From positions 1 through 64,000 of IMG/VR virus record IMGVR_UViG_3300044641_004856: a stretch of DNA of 64,000 nucleotides; one strand, given 5' to 3'. Under the pieces are notes generated by a model. It saw only the letters and a list, made by a program, of their open reading frames with translations. It searched no databases and was not told the DNA's origin. The stretch comes from a virus. Positions 52,861-62,597 of the stretch are shown here, in pieces. Each line of letters starts with the position of its first letter. Position 1 is the stretch's first letter. Made by a program: the position numbers and the translations under genes.

Positions 52861-53273
52861 GAAATGGCGACATCTCTAATGAAACACCTTCGCGTTTAAT
52901 TGTTCTTGCAGAAGTTGTTGCCCAAACTGAAGAAGTAAAAGAAAAGAAACTTTTTAAATCTTCTACATATCTTCGCATTAGTAACATAAATAAAGAAGCA
53001 GTTGCACAGTTATGGATTTTAACTAACAAATACGGTTTGTCCGTAGAACTTGCAGGTATTGAGGAAAGTGGTTTAGATAAATCTGACTTAGACCACATTA
53101 TGGAAATTCTTGACAGGAGAGGAGGTAACCCGTTTAATTTTGCACAGATTTACATGACGACACAGGAGTTAGTAGATGACTTGCCCTATCGCGTAAATCT
53201 AAAAGGTGTGATAGACATTCCCCCTAGATTGGGAAGATATGGTTCTTGGGGTATTGAATTAAATCGTTTATGA
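52857..53273 (+). CDS. hypothetical replication-region protein
   Basis: 138 residues, GTG start overlapping the previous TGA (GTGA). Mixed alpha/beta with LIVLAEVVAQTEEVKEKKLF, INKEAVAQLWILTNKYGLSVELAGIEE and FAQIYMTTQELVDDLPYRVNLKG. No family recognised. Its position between a SWIM protein and the helicase suggests a part in replication. Confidence 0.5.
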   Translation: MRNGDISNETPSRLIVLAEVVAQTEEVKEKKLFKSSTYLRISNINKEAVAQLWILTNKYGLSVELAGIEESGLDKSDLDHIMEILDRRGGNPFNFAQIYMTTQELVDDLPYRVNLKGVIDIPPRLGRYGSWGIELNRL

Positions 53274-53288
53274 GAGGAGAATAAATTC

Positions 53289-54542
53289 GTGGCAGCAGAT
53301 AATGAACACAGACTAGTAAGTAAAGTAATTCGTGACCGCGACATTCTCCCAGTATTACAACGCGGAGTTACATTTGATTGGTTTTTAGATGACGACAATT
53401 CTCGCGTATGGAAATTTGTTGTAAAGCACTATGCAGAGTATTCAGAAGTTCCAACTGCTGTAACTGTTAAAGACCATTATCCAACATACAAAATTTTAGA
53501 TGTTCAAGATTCACTTGAGTTTTTAGTTGACCAAGCCGTAACGTTTAGAAGAAAACTTCTTGTAAGACAGGGTTTAGAAAACTCTGTTCAAAAATTAACA
53601 GAGAATGACCACGAAGGTGCTTTGGTTGCTATGGAAGCAGCCATTACTCGTGTTAACTCACAGGGTGTTCAGGGAACTAACGAACTTGATTTAACAAAAG
53701 ATGCGGAAGCAAGATTTGCTGAGTATCAAGCATTAGCAAACCAAACAATGCTGGGAATTCCAACAGGCTTCGACAAAATTGACGAGGCAACTGCTGGATT
53801 ACAGGGTGGGCAGTTAGTGACAGTTATTGCTCCTCCTAAAACAGGTAAGTCACAAATAGCACTAGCAATAGCGATACACGTGCATCGTGACGGCAAAGTG
53901 CCAATGTTCCAGTCTTTTGAAATGACTAACAGAGAACAACAACAACGGCATGACTCAATTCGTGCTCAAGTTTCTCATGGTCGTCTTCGTCGCGGAAAAC
54001 TCTTTCAAGATGAAGAGACTCGTTATATTGATATGTTAAAAGGCATGGACGGAATGAAAGAATCGTTCCATCTTGTTGACGCTGTAAATGGGTTAACAGT
54101 TGCCTCTTTATCTGCCAAGATTTCAAAGTTACAGCCAGACATTGTGTTTGTTGATGGTGTTTATCTCATGATGGATGAAATGACTGGTGAGATGAATACG
54201 CCACAATCTATTACAAACGTAACGCGAGCATTGAAACGTCTTGCTCAACGTCACGACATTCCAGTAGTTGTAACTACTCAGACTTTGTTATGGAAGATGA
54301 AGGGCGGGAAGGTAACTGCAGACTCTATTGGTTACTCCTCATCATTCTTCCAAGACTCAGATGTCATCCTTGGTTTAGAACCCGTTCCAGATTACGACGA
54401 TTTAAGAACTTTAAAGATTGTTGCAAGCCGTAACTGTGGTCCTAGTGAAACAAGTTTGACATGGAAGTGGGAGACAGGGTGTTTCCACGAAGAATCAAAA
54501 AACTCAACTTGTGCTGTTTGTAAGAGAGGCTTAGTAATATGA
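53289..54542 (+). CDS. DnaB-like replicative helicase
   Basis: 417 residues, GTG start with GAGGAG. A short N-terminal domain precedes the RecA-like motor: GIPTGFDKIDEATAGLQGGQLVTVIAPPKTGKSQIA with Walker A APPKTGKS (181-188), the DnaB signature PMFQSFEMTNREQQQR (about 205-220), and Walker B DIVFVDG (D289). It unwinds DNA at the fork. The end has CAVC, possibly half of a zinc site. Coupled to the primase gene (ATGA). Confidence 0.88.
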   Translation: MAADNEHRLVSKVIRDRDILPVLQRGVTFDWFLDDDNSRVWKFVVKHYAEYSEVPTAVTVKDHYPTYKILDVQDSLEFLVDQAVTFRRKLLVRQGLENSVQKLTENDHEGALVAMEAAITRVNSQGVQGTNELDLTKDAEARFAEYQALANQTMLGIPTGFDKIDEATAGLQGGQLVTVIAPPKTGKSQIALAIAIHVHRDGKVPMFQSFEMTNREQQQRHDSIRAQVSHGRLRRGKLFQDEETRYIDMLKGMDGMKESFHLVDAVNGLTVASLSAKISKLQPDIVFVDGVYLMMDEMTGEMNTPQSITNVTRALKRLAQRHDIPVVVTTQTLLWKMKGGKVTADSIGYSSSFFQDSDVILGLEPVPDYDDLRTLKIVASRNCGPSETSLTWKWETGCFHEESKNSTCAVCKRGLVI

Positions 54543-55501
54543 CGGTTGTAGATGTTGTTAAAGTTTTGGATAAATTAGGTGTATTTATCATAAGAGAACG
54601 TGGCGATGAAATGCTTGCTCATTGTCCTGGTCATGAAACTCGGACTGGACAAAAAGATGTTAACCCTTCTTGGTACATCAACCAACGAACAGGTGCTCAC
54701 ATGTGTTTTTCTTGTGGATTCAAAGGAAACTTATTCTCTTTAGTTGGGGAAGTCCAAGGCTTCTACATTTCAGAGGACATTGATTACAGCGCAGTTAGTA
54801 AATGGATTGCACAGATTGAAAACATTACTCCACAAGAATTGGCTGCTCGTCTAAAAGAAGCACCGCAGTATGTAGCACCAAAACAAGAATTACCTATGGA
54901 CGATTCACGATTGGCTTTATTTACAGAGCCTCCAGCATGGGCTTTAGAATCTAGAGGCTTAACAGCCGAAGCATGTCGTAAGTATGAGGTGCTGTGGGCA
55001 AAAGAAGATACGTGGATACTTCCAATTAGAAACCCACATGACCACACTTTATGGGGTTGGCAAGAAAAGCATTCGAAGCAACGTTTGTTTAGAAATAGAC
55101 CTCTAGGTGTTACAAAATCTCGCACATTATTTGGTGCACACGAAGTAACTCCAGAGCAATCAATTTTAGTTGAGTCACCTCTTGATGCTGTACGAATTGC
55201 TTCTGCAGGAGTAGTAGGGGGAGTGGCTGCCTTTGGAGCACAGGTAAGTGAGTCTCAACTTAAACTCCTACGGTATTCCGATGTGGTCATTGTTGCGTTA
55301 GACAATCCAAAAGTCGACCCTGCTGGAAAAAAAGGTTGCGAAGCATTTTTACAAGGGGCTAAGAAGTTAGGCATTACTGCTAAGTTCTTTAACTACGCTT
55401 CAACAGGTTTAAAGGATGTTGGCGATATGGCTAACGAACAAATTCTTTGGGGCATAGAGAATGCTATTGACATGATTTATGGGGAGAAGGCGTATCTCTA
55501 A
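54539..55501 (+). CDS. DnaG-type DNA primase
   Basis: 320 residues, shorter than bacterial DnaG and lacking its C-terminal helicase-binding part. The zinc domain has CPGH (C29, H32) and CFSCGFKGN (C56, C59). The TOPRIM domain shows ILVESPLDAVRIASAG (E212) and VVIVALDNPKVDPAGKKG (D255 and D260). It lays down RNA primers. It directly follows the helicase, and its TAA overlaps the next ATG. Confidence 0.85.
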   Translation: MTVVDVVKVLDKLGVFIIRERGDEMLAHCPGHETRTGQKDVNPSWYINQRTGAHMCFSCGFKGNLFSLVGEVQGFYISEDIDYSAVSKWIAQIENITPQELAARLKEAPQYVAPKQELPMDDSRLALFTEPPAWALESRGLTAEACRKYEVLWAKEDTWILPIRNPHDHTLWGWQEKHSKQRLFRNRPLGVTKSRTLFGAHEVTPEQSILVESPLDAVRIASAGVVGGVAAFGAQVSESQLKLLRYSDVVIVALDNPKVDPAGKKGCEAFLQGAKKLGITAKFFNYASTGLKDVGDMANEQILWGIENAIDMIYGEKAYL

Positions 55502-57081
55502 TGTTTACAGGCACTTTAAAACCGTATCAAGTTGAAGCCGTTGAACGTATGGCAAAGCAAAAGAAAATGCTGGTTGCCTATGAGATGGGTTTAGGAAAAA
55601 CTTGCATGACGATTGCAGCACTTGAAGAGTTGCGGGAAAGAAAAGAAATTACCCAACCCACATTAGTTATTGTGTTAGCAAGTTTAAAGTATCAATGGGA
55701 AGCAGAGATAACAAAGTTTTCAAACGCCACAGTTACCGTCGTAGACGGGTCAAAAGCAGTACGAACTAGGCAATACGTAGATGGCACATACACGGACTAC
55801 ATAGTGACTAACTACGAGTCTATTGTTAATGACTGGGAGTTCCTAAAAGGTTTGCTATTTGACGCTATTGTGTGTGATGAGGCTACTGCTATAAAAGGTT
55901 TCCGTTCTAAAAGAAGTAAGAAGGTTAAAGAACTCGCAACAAAAATTCCCGTTAAGTATGCATTAACTGGCACACCTATTGAAAATGGAAAGCCAGAAGA
56001 GTTGTATAGCATTATGCAGTTTGTTGAACCATCGATGTTAGGTCGTTTTGATTTATTTGATAAAACCTTCATTGTAAGAAATCATTTTGGCGGGGTACAG
56101 AGATACCGCAATCTTCCGTTACTACACGAGAAGATTAAAGAAGCGTCGGTTAGGAAGGCTCAGTCAGACCCTGATGTTGCCCCCTACCTACCCGCCACTA
56201 TTCATTTAAGCCCTATCAAGGTTCGCCTAAACAAACCTGCTCGAACTCTGTATGACAAAATTAAGTTAGATTTAACAACTGACTTAGAAGAAGCCCAATC
56301 TCTTTTTGGAGGGGGTTTTTCTTTAGACGCAATTTATGGGCAAGGACAAGCCTTTGGCGGACCTGTAGACGCAATGCGTGGGGCTATCATGTCTAAAATT
56401 ACTGCGTTGCGTATGGTGTGTGACAGTCCTTCGTTACTTGTTGATAGTGCGACAAAATACAAATTAAACCAAGGCTTAGGAGGTAGTTCGTATGCTTCTT
56501 ACCTTGACGATGAGGGTTATCTAGAAAACTTAGACTTAGGTGCGTCTAAGTTAGATGCCGTAGTGAGTTACGTAGTTGACCACTTAGAAACAGACGAACT
56601 TTCTAAGGTTGTAATTTTTACAAGTTACATTGGAATGTTGACGTTGCTCCAAAACGCTTTGGCAGAAAAGAAGATAAAAAGCCGTATTTACTCAGGACAA
56701 CTGAATGCTAAAGAAAAAGAAGATTCAAAACTAGATTTCCAAAACTCAAAAGAAGTTAGGGTTTTAATCTCTAGTGATGCTGGAGGTTACGGCGTTGACT
56801 TGCCTCAAGCAAATTTACTGGTAAATTATGATTTACCTTGGTCAGCAGGTAAAGCGGTTCAACGTAACTCTCGAATACGACGTGCGTCAAGTAAATGGCC
56901 TTCCGTTATTATTCAAGACTTCTTAGTGTTAAACTCGATTGAAGAACGCCAGTTTGAAATGCTAAACCAAAAAAATTTAGTAGCAGATGCTGTTGTTGAT
57001 GGGACAGGGATTAACATTAAAGGAGGCGTTGACTTAACAGTCGGCAGTCTTTTGAACTTTTTATTAAACGCAACTATTTAA
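55501..57081 (+). CDS. SNF2-type DEAD/DEAH helicase
   Basis: 526 residues. N-terminal motor: LKPYQVEAVERM, Walker A YEMGLGKTCM (27-36), DEAT (126-129), TGTPIEN (156-162). C-terminal motor: VVIFTSYIGMLTLLQNAL, SSDAGGYGVDLPQANLLVNYDLPW and QRNSRIRRASSKW, an arginine-finger motif. Such phage proteins move along double-stranded DNA and assist replication or recombination. It overlaps the primase stop and is followed by a coiled-coil protein. Confidence 0.88.
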   Translation: MFTGTLKPYQVEAVERMAKQKKMLVAYEMGLGKTCMTIAALEELRERKEITQPTLVIVLASLKYQWEAEITKFSNATVTVVDGSKAVRTRQYVDGTYTDYIVTNYESIVNDWEFLKGLLFDAIVCDEATAIKGFRSKRSKKVKELATKIPVKYALTGTPIENGKPEELYSIMQFVEPSMLGRFDLFDKTFIVRNHFGGVQRYRNLPLLHEKIKEASVRKAQSDPDVAPYLPATIHLSPIKVRLNKPARTLYDKIKLDLTTDLEEAQSLFGGGFSLDAIYGQGQAFGGPVDAMRGAIMSKITALRMVCDSPSLLVDSATKYKLNQGLGGSSYASYLDDEGYLENLDLGASKLDAVVSYVVDHLETDELSKVVIFTSYIGMLTLLQNALAEKKIKSRIYSGQLNAKEKEDSKLDFQNSKEVRVLISSDAGGYGVDLPQANLLVNYDLPWSAGKAVQRNSRIRRASSKWPSVIIQDFLVLNSIEERQFEMLNQKNLVADAVVDGTGINIKGGVDLTVGSLLNFLLNATI

Positions 57082-57091
57082 GGAGAACATA

Positions 57092-57535
57092 ATGGCAAAA
57101 GCGATAGATGAACCAAGAGACTTTCTTGGAGACGATAGCCTTGAAGGACAGGTAAAAGAGTATGCCTATCTAAAAGGCGTTGTTGATGATGCTGAAAAAC
57201 GCCAAAAAACTCTGAAGGAAAAACTATTTGCGTATATTGAAGAAAATGGTTTTGAAGACGGTAAGGGGCATTGGTGGTATGAATTTACTGAGCCTATTGA
57301 AGGAGTCAACTCTGTTCAGAAAGAAAAAAGAGTTTCTCGTACAAAAATTGACGACTTAGTTGCTGACAGAATCATTGAAGAAAAAGGACTTGCAGACAGA
57401 CTGTATAAAACAGTCCAAGTAGTTGACGAAGATGCACTATGGGCAGCCTTGTACGAGGGCGTATTGACTGCAGAAGAGGTAGATGCAATCTTCCCTCCTA
57501 AAGTTGTTTGGGCACTAAAGTTAAGTAAGAAGTAA
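57092..57535 (+). CDS. hypothetical protein with coiled-coil start
   Basis: 147 residues behind AAGGAG. Residues 15-55 form a charged helix (EGQVKEYAYLKGVVDDAEKRQKTLKEKLFAYIEEN), and the second half has GHWWYEFTEPI and RLYKTVQVVDEDALWAALYEGVLTAEEVDAIFPPKVVWAL. Proteins of this type are found in actinobacterial phage replication regions. Function unknown; nucleic-acid or polymerase partner possible. Confidence 0.55.
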   Translation: MAKAIDEPRDFLGDDSLEGQVKEYAYLKGVVDDAEKRQKTLKEKLFAYIEENGFEDGKGHWWYEFTEPIEGVNSVQKEKRVSRTKIDDLVADRIIEEKGLADRLYKTVQVVDEDALWAALYEGVLTAEEVDAIFPPKVVWALKLSKK

Positions 57536-57537
57536 TC

Positions 57538-58017
57538 ATGGCTGGATTGCGTAGCGATGATGAGATTGAAAAAGCATTTGCGGATTTGAAATACAAGCCT
57601 GGTTCTAAACAACAAAGACGGGCTATAAATCCAGAAGTTTCTAAAAAACGAAAGGCTAAAGAAGAATCTCCTTGGGATTCTTTAGCCATAAAGAAACAAC
57701 TGAATGGAAAAGAAACAGAGGTTTTCACGATTGGTGCTATGGCTCAAGCATTAGAAAAGAGCATCATTAGTATCAGGTCGTGGGAAAAACGAGGGTATCT
57801 ACCGAGAGCACCTTATCGTTTGCGGTCCAAAACTCTTAACGGAGTAAAAGTTGCAGGCAATAGGGTCTACACAAGAAGACTCATAGAAATAACTATTGAA
57901 GAGTTCTCCAAAAGAGGGCTTTTAGGAGTTTCTCGTGTAGAATGGTCTAAGCACCATGATTTAACTATTGCGATAACTTCGCGGTGGAAAGAACATGTTG
58001 CTAACGAGAGTCAGTAG
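57538..58017 (+). CDS. MerR-like HTH regulator or DNA-binding protein
   Basis: 159 residues. FTIGAMAQALEKSIISIRSWEKRGYLPRAPYRLRS (about 62-96) is a MerR-type winged helix-turn-helix. The N-terminal 60 residues are basic and disordered, and the C-terminus has ITIEEFSKRGLLG...LTIAITSRWKEHV. It may regulate replication genes or act as an excisionase-like architectural protein. Starts two bases after the previous stop. Confidence 0.65.
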   Translation: MAGLRSDDEIEKAFADLKYKPGSKQQRRAINPEVSKKRKAKEESPWDSLAIKKQLNGKETEVFTIGAMAQALEKSIISIRSWEKRGYLPRAPYRLRSKTLNGVKVAGNRVYTRRLIEITIEEFSKRGLLGVSRVEWSKHHDLTIAITSRWKEHVANESQ

Positions 58018-58064
58018 ACCTCAAATCCAACCGAGAGCGTAAGCCTCATAACCGAAAGAAGAAC

Positions 58065-58715
58065 ATGTCAATAACCAATCCAACAGTAAATGCTGCATCG
58101 TATTTAGATGTAGATAACGAAGATGCAACACCAAAAGTCGGAACAACCGTTCAATCTGGTTGGGATTCAGCCGATGCCCTATTACGTCAAGACACAACAG
58201 AGTTCCCAACTGATTTTAAATTCAGTGAAGAACCTCAACTTATTAAATTCCTAGAAGACGGTCCATTCCGTGTGTATGAACAGCACTGGATTGAACGAAC
58301 TGGGAAAAAGTCATTTGTTGCTTTAGAAACCGATGACCCCTTTACAGATTTACTTGGAAGCAAACCAAGAGCACGTTTTGCGTTTAACGTTATTGCATTG
58401 AGTGGTGACACACACACCGTTCAAATCCTTACCGCTCCTCCTTCATTTGCACGTCAAATTCGTCGTGCACACGAAGATGAGAGAAAGGGACCTCTAAGTA
58501 AAGAGTTTTGGGAAGTTTCTCGAATGGGAAATGGTCCAACTACTCAATACACTTTAAATTATGTACGTGGTCGTGACTTGGAAGAGGAATGGAATCTCAG
58601 CCTCGAATCAGTTAACGCCATTTTAAAAGATGCTGTTTGTTTTACACCTGACGTTATCAAGGAGACACCTCGAGAAGAGATGTTAAAAATTGCCCGTGAA
58701 GTAGCAGGCGCATAA
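58065..58715 (+). CDS. probable ssDNA-binding protein
   Basis: 216 residues. A polar N-terminus precedes FPTDFKFSEEPQLIKFLEDGPFRVYEQHWIERTGKKSFVAL, then ARFAFNVIALSGDTHTVQILTAPPSFARQIRRAH, which has the strand order and aromatic/basic residues of an OB-fold or T4 gp32-like ssDNA-binding core. Position between helicase and polymerase fits. It is closed by a 12-bp hairpin, suggesting high, separate expression, as expected for such a protein. The exact family is not established. Confidence 0.6.
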   Translation: MSITNPTVNAASYLDVDNEDATPKVGTTVQSGWDSADALLRQDTTEFPTDFKFSEEPQLIKFLEDGPFRVYEQHWIERTGKKSFVALETDDPFTDLLGSKPRARFAFNVIALSGDTHTVQILTAPPSFARQIRRAHEDERKGPLSKEFWEVSRMGNGPTTQYTLNYVRGRDLEEEWNLSLESVNAILKDAVCFTPDVIKETPREEMLKIAREVAGA

Positions 58716-58727
58716 CTTACTGAATAA

Positions 58728-58757
58728 GGGGAGTCTGTGCCGTCACACAGACTCCCC
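58728..58757 (+). terminator. 12-bp hairpin before polymerase
   Basis: GGGGAGTCTGTG (58728-58739) pairs perfectly with CACAGACTCCCC (58746-58757) around six bases. ACTTCTATAAC follows instead of a T-run. A GTG in the stem (58737) is in frame with the polymerase but is not a plausible start. Confidence 0.7.
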
Positions 58758-58778
58758 ACTTCTATAACAAGGGGCATT

Positions 58779-60791
58779 ATGAATATCATTACAACGGCTA
58801 TTGCTTTACAGGAAATGGTCGATTACTACTTAGACCAACCTGCTTTTGCTTTTGACGTAGAAACAGTTGGACCTGATGACTTTTCTCGCCTTCATCCCAT
58901 GCTAAATGAAATCACTTGGATTTCTTTTGCTACAGAAGGACGTGTTGATGTTATTCCAATGGGACACCCAAATGGAGAGTTTTTGCACTGGAATAAACCT
59001 TTATTAAGTTCTGCACAGGCTAGAGCAGATGAGGGCTTAGAAATCCGTGAACAAGATTTTTCAAGACGTGAAACAAGTTGGACCCCAGTATTTGATGTTC
59101 CACCAGAACAACTATTACCAGGAGAAGTTTTTGCAGCCTTAAAACCTTTAATGTTTAGCGATAAACTAAAAATTGGCCATAACTTAAAATTTGATTTAAA
59201 GGCTATAGCCAAATATTACCGTGGAGTTGTTTGTTCCAAACCTTACTTTGACACTTTGATGGCTGCTTTTATTATCGATAACAGAACAAAAAACGGCTTA
59301 TCTTTAGATGCTTGTGCTGCTCGTGAACTTGGCATAGAGGTCACTAAAGGAATTGGAAAAGCAGTTGAGCGTCATTCTTTTAGCGATGTTGCTAACTACG
59401 CTGGAATTGATGCAGAAACAACTTGGAAATTATACAAAGCGTATGAACCTAGACTAAAAGATTACAACTTACTTACAGTATGGCGTTTAGAGATGGACTT
59501 GCTTCTAGTTCTTGCAGACATGGAACTAACTGGAGCACACATGGACGAAAATGAGTTAAGTCTTTTAGCAAAAAGGTTAGAAAAAGACTTAATTGAAGTT
59601 ACTGGTAACGCTTACCGATTAGCGGGAAAAGAGTTTGCATTGAACTCAATTCCTGAAAAACAAGCCTTGTTATTTACACCTAAATCCGAAGGCGGACGAG
59701 GAATTAGACCAAATACTAAGATTAAGATTGCTCTAACTCCTAAAGGACTAGAGGCTTCAAAGAAGGGTGAAGAGTTAACAACTCGTCATTACTCAACTAG
59801 TGCAGAAGCACTCGAGTATTACAGAGAAAAAGACCCTTTAGTTGCAGAGATTTTAAAATATCAAGATTTAAATAAGATAATGACAACTTACGTAACTCCC
59901 TATACAGGGGGTGAAATTACGAGAACCACGGCTGGTAAGTCTAAAACTTCTGAAAAGCACAGTTTGCTAGTCAATGGAAAAGTTCATACAAACTTTAAAT
60001 CTCATGGAGCCGAGACTGGTCGTTTTTCCAGTAGTGAACCAAATTTACAAAACATTCCAACCGATGGAGCCTACGGTAAGTTAATTAGAAATCTATTTAT
60101 TGCTCCTCCAGGACATAAGTTAGTAGTTGCTGACTACTCACAAATTGAACCAAGAATTATCGCTTCTTTTTCTAAAGACCCTGAGTTCGTAAAAAACTAC
60201 TTAGACGGAGGAGACATTTACACAACCATTGGAGAACGAATGGGTGTAAATAGAAAAGCAGGGAAGGTTTTAGTTTTAGCAATTGCTTACGGAATTGGTC
60301 CAGAAAAAATTGCAGACCAACTTAGTTGTACTGTAAAAGAAGCACACCAACTCATGGACTTGTTTAATGATAGGTTTAGAGATATTAACCGTTATAGGCA
60401 TCAATTAATTCGCCTTGCATCACAACAACGACCTATACCTTATGTGTCTACTGTGTTAGGAAGACGACGCTATATTCCAGAGATTCTAAGTAAAGACCTT
60501 GGGCAAAAATCACGTGCCGAACGTCAAGCGTTTAACACGGTTATTCAAGGTTCGGCTGCAGACTTAATTAAACTAGCCATGGTTAGAGCACACTCATGTT
60601 TTATAAATGAGCCTACGGTTAACGTTATATTGACAGTTCATGATGAACTAGTAACAGTTACTCCCGACGCATTAGCCGAACAAGTTGGCGAAGCCATAAA
60701 AGAGTCCATGGAGGGAGTAAGATTGCCTGATATGGTGGTTCCGCTTATTGCGGATATGAAAATTGTGGAAAAGTGGGGTCAAGCAAAATGA
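58779..60791 (+). CDS. family A DNA polymerase
   Basis: 670 residues from ATG 58779, which has AAGGGG just upstream; the in-frame GTG at 58737 lies inside a hairpin. A 3'-5' exonuclease domain has FDVETVG (D26, E28), KIGHNLKFDLKAIAKYY and YAGIDAETTWKLY. The polymerase part has motif A VVADYSQIEPRII (D452), motif B NRKAGKVLVLAIAYGIGPEKIA and motif C TVHDELVTV (D622, E623). It copies the phage genome. No 5' nuclease domain is present. Confidence 0.93.
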   Translation: MNIITTAIALQEMVDYYLDQPAFAFDVETVGPDDFSRLHPMLNEITWISFATEGRVDVIPMGHPNGEFLHWNKPLLSSAQARADEGLEIREQDFSRRETSWTPVFDVPPEQLLPGEVFAALKPLMFSDKLKIGHNLKFDLKAIAKYYRGVVCSKPYFDTLMAAFIIDNRTKNGLSLDACAARELGIEVTKGIGKAVERHSFSDVANYAGIDAETTWKLYKAYEPRLKDYNLLTVWRLEMDLLLVLADMELTGAHMDENELSLLAKRLEKDLIEVTGNAYRLAGKEFALNSIPEKQALLFTPKSEGGRGIRPNTKIKIALTPKGLEASKKGEELTTRHYSTSAEALEYYREKDPLVAEILKYQDLNKIMTTYVTPYTGGEITRTTAGKSKTSEKHSLLVNGKVHTNFKSHGAETGRFSSSEPNLQNIPTDGAYGKLIRNLFIAPPGHKLVVADYSQIEPRIIASFSKDPEFVKNYLDGGDIYTTIGERMGVNRKAGKVLVLAIAYGIGPEKIADQLSCTVKEAHQLMDLFNDRFRDINRYRHQLIRLASQQRPIPYVSTVLGRRRYIPEILSKDLGQKSRAERQAFNTVIQGSAADLIKLAMVRAHSCFINEPTVNVILTVHDELVTVTPDALAEQVGEAIKESMEGVRLPDMVVPLIADMKIVEKWGQAK

Positions 60792-61210
60792 AGTTCTTTA
60801 AGAAGAAGAAGCAGGCTTCTTTTGATATTGACGCTTTACACGCAGAGATAATGTTTAGAATCCGTGCTTTATTTTTAGACTCTGGCATGGAAGACCCTTG
60901 GGGTATGAGTGTTATGGCTGGAACGTCTTTCACCAGTAAAGAAGTTGCAGATATGGAAGAACTAGAAAGCAAACTTCGAGTTTCAAAAATCATTCACTTA
61001 TTCCCTTTGCTTATTGCTCATGCAACTACCCTCTCAAAGGGAACAACAGAACTGCAAAGAACTAAAAATATTGAAATGCAAATGCCTGAAGAATTTTGGG
61101 ATAAGTTAGAGGAAATTCATAAAGAAGTTGCTTTTTCTGCTATCTGTGGTTCACTGGCTCAATTAGTAGATTTACAATTAATTTCAGTTGGACCAAGGAG
61201 ACCAAAATGA
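60788..61210 (+). CDS. hypothetical helical protein
   Basis: 140 residues from the ATG that overlaps the polymerase TGA (ATGA). A basic start (KFFKKKKQ) leads to an alpha-helical body (ALHAEIMFRIRALFLDSGMEDPWGMSVMAGTSFTSKEVADMEELESKLRVSKIIHLFPLLIAHATTLSKGT). Not recognised. Coupling to the polymerase suggests a part in replication. Confidence 0.55.
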   Translation: MKFFKKKKQASFDIDALHAEIMFRIRALFLDSGMEDPWGMSVMAGTSFTSKEVADMEELESKLRVSKIIHLFPLLIAHATTLSKGTTELQRTKNIEMQMPEEFWDKLEEIHKEVAFSAICGSLAQLVDLQLISVGPRRPK

Positions 61211-61584
61211 GTTCAGACTGGTGGGCAAAAAAACTACAAGGACAAGCACCTGCTGTTGGAAGACCTGACCCAACACCACCGATGCCTCCTTCGCAACAAC
61301 CTATGACACGCTATGTTGCCCCTGTAGTTCAACCCCCTGCTCCTTCTAAAGCACAAAGCGTGAATCAAACACAGCAATGTCCTGAATGCGGGTCAAACAA
61401 TTACTTAGCGGTCAACGCAAATGTCGCACCCCGTTGCTACGATTGTGGTTATCCGATTTCTCAATCAGGAAGTCGTTACGGCTCTTTAACTGGAGCACAA
61501 GTAGAGGGAACAACAAAAATGGCAGCAGGTAATGAACTCGGTAACAATTGGAATCCCCAAGGGATTATAGGAAGAGTGGATTAA
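61207..61584 (+). CDS. zinc-ribbon protein with disordered ends
   Basis: 125 residues. A Pro/Gln-rich N-terminus is followed by QCPECGSNNYL and RCYDCGYPI, one zinc ribbon, then a Gly/Asn-rich end with GNELGNNWNPQGIIGRVD. It overlaps both neighbours. Function unknown; a nucleic-acid-binding partner of the recombinase encoded next is possible. Confidence 0.6.
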   Translation: MSSDWWAKKLQGQAPAVGRPDPTPPMPPSQQPMTRYVAPVVQPPAPSKAQSVNQTQQCPECGSNNYLAVNANVAPRCYDCGYPISQSGSRYGSLTGAQVEGTTKMAAGNELGNNWNPQGIIGRVD

Positions 61585-62597
61585 TGAACGATGAAGCAAA
61601 GAAAATCGTTGCACAACTCAACAAGAAATTTGGCAACAACGTCGTGGTTTGTGCTTCTGACATTAGGGCTGACCTTATTCCTCGCATTACCAGTGGTTCT
61701 ACTACATTGGATTACGTCCTTGGAGGAGGATTTCCAGGAAACCAGTGGAACGAATTAATTGGTGAGTCTTCTCACGGTAAAACTGCTGTTGCTTTAAAAT
61801 GTATTGCTGCTAATCAAAGACTAAATCCCGATTACACAACTGTGTGGGTTGCTGCAGAGCAATGGGTTCCCGAATACGCAGAAATGTGCGGGGTTGATGC
61901 AAGTCGCGTTATTGTTATTGAGACAAACATTATGGAAGAGGCGTATCAAGCAGTAATTGATTTTGCTGAATCCAAATCAGTAGATGCAATAGTTATTGAT
62001 TCCCTCCCAGCACTATCTCCATTACCTGAAATGGAAAAAAACATGGACGAAATGACTGTCGGTAGAGGTGCTTTGCTAACAAACAAGTTTTTTAGAGTTG
62101 TTGGTTCTGCCATGAAAAGAAGTTTAGTTGAAGACGAAAGAGCCGTATTAGGTTTGATTATTAATCAATACCGTATGAAAATTGGCGTAATGCATGGTGA
62201 CCCACGCACTACCCCTGGTGGAGAAGGTAAGAATTATGCTTTCTTTACTCGCTGTGAAGTTAGAAGAGATGAATGGATTGAGATTGGCCCTAGTGGAAAT
62301 AAAATCCGTATTGGGCAAACTATCAAGGTTCGTAGTCTAAAGAATAAAACGGCACCTCCTCAACGAGTTGCTTACTTTGATTTTTACTTTGCTCCTGGCG
62401 GTGACTGCACTCCTGGCGAATATGACTTCGCTAAAGAAATTGCAGCCATGTCAGTAGTCCACGACATTGTAGAAAGAAAAGGTGGCTGGTACTACTACGG
62501 TGAGAGAAAATGGCAAGGAAACGAGTCCTTAATCGCCAGTATTAGAGAAGAAGTCGACCTAAAAGAAGAACTGTCTAAAAAGGTATTATCATTATGA
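61584..62597 (+). CDS. RecA-like recombinase
   Basis: 337 residues from ATG 61584, overlapping the previous TAA; a longer reading from 61548 begins inside the zinc-ribbon gene. RITSGSTTLDYVLGGGFPGNQWNELIGESSHGKTAVAL contains Walker A GESSHGKT (60-67); VDAIVIDSLPAL has Walker B (D139). A RecA-type loop is suggested by LGLIINQYRMKIGVMHGDPRTTPGGEG, similar to the L2 region. It catalyses strand exchange, probably in replication-linked recombination. Confidence 0.85.
   Translation: MNDEAKKIVAQLNKKFGNNVVVCASDIRADLIPRITSGSTTLDYVLGGGFPGNQWNELIGESSHGKTAVALKCIAANQRLNPDYTTVWVAAEQWVPEYAEMCGVDASRVIVIETNIMEEAYQAVIDFAESKSVDAIVIDSLPALSPLPEMEKNMDEMTVGRGALLTNKFFRVVGSAMKRSLVEDERAVLGLIINQYRMKIGVMHGDPRTTPGGEGKNYAFFTRCEVRRDEWIEIGPSGNKIRIGQTIKVRSLKNKTAPPQRVAYFDFYFAPGGDCTPGEYDFAKEIAAMSVVHDIVERKGGWYYYGERKWQGNESLIASIREEVDLKEELSKKVLSL

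Noticed and set aside
58737-58778. GTG start for the DNA polymerase
   Set aside because: The codon lies within a 12-bp hairpin. ATG 58779 has AAGGGG just upstream and gives a normal exonuclease N-terminus.
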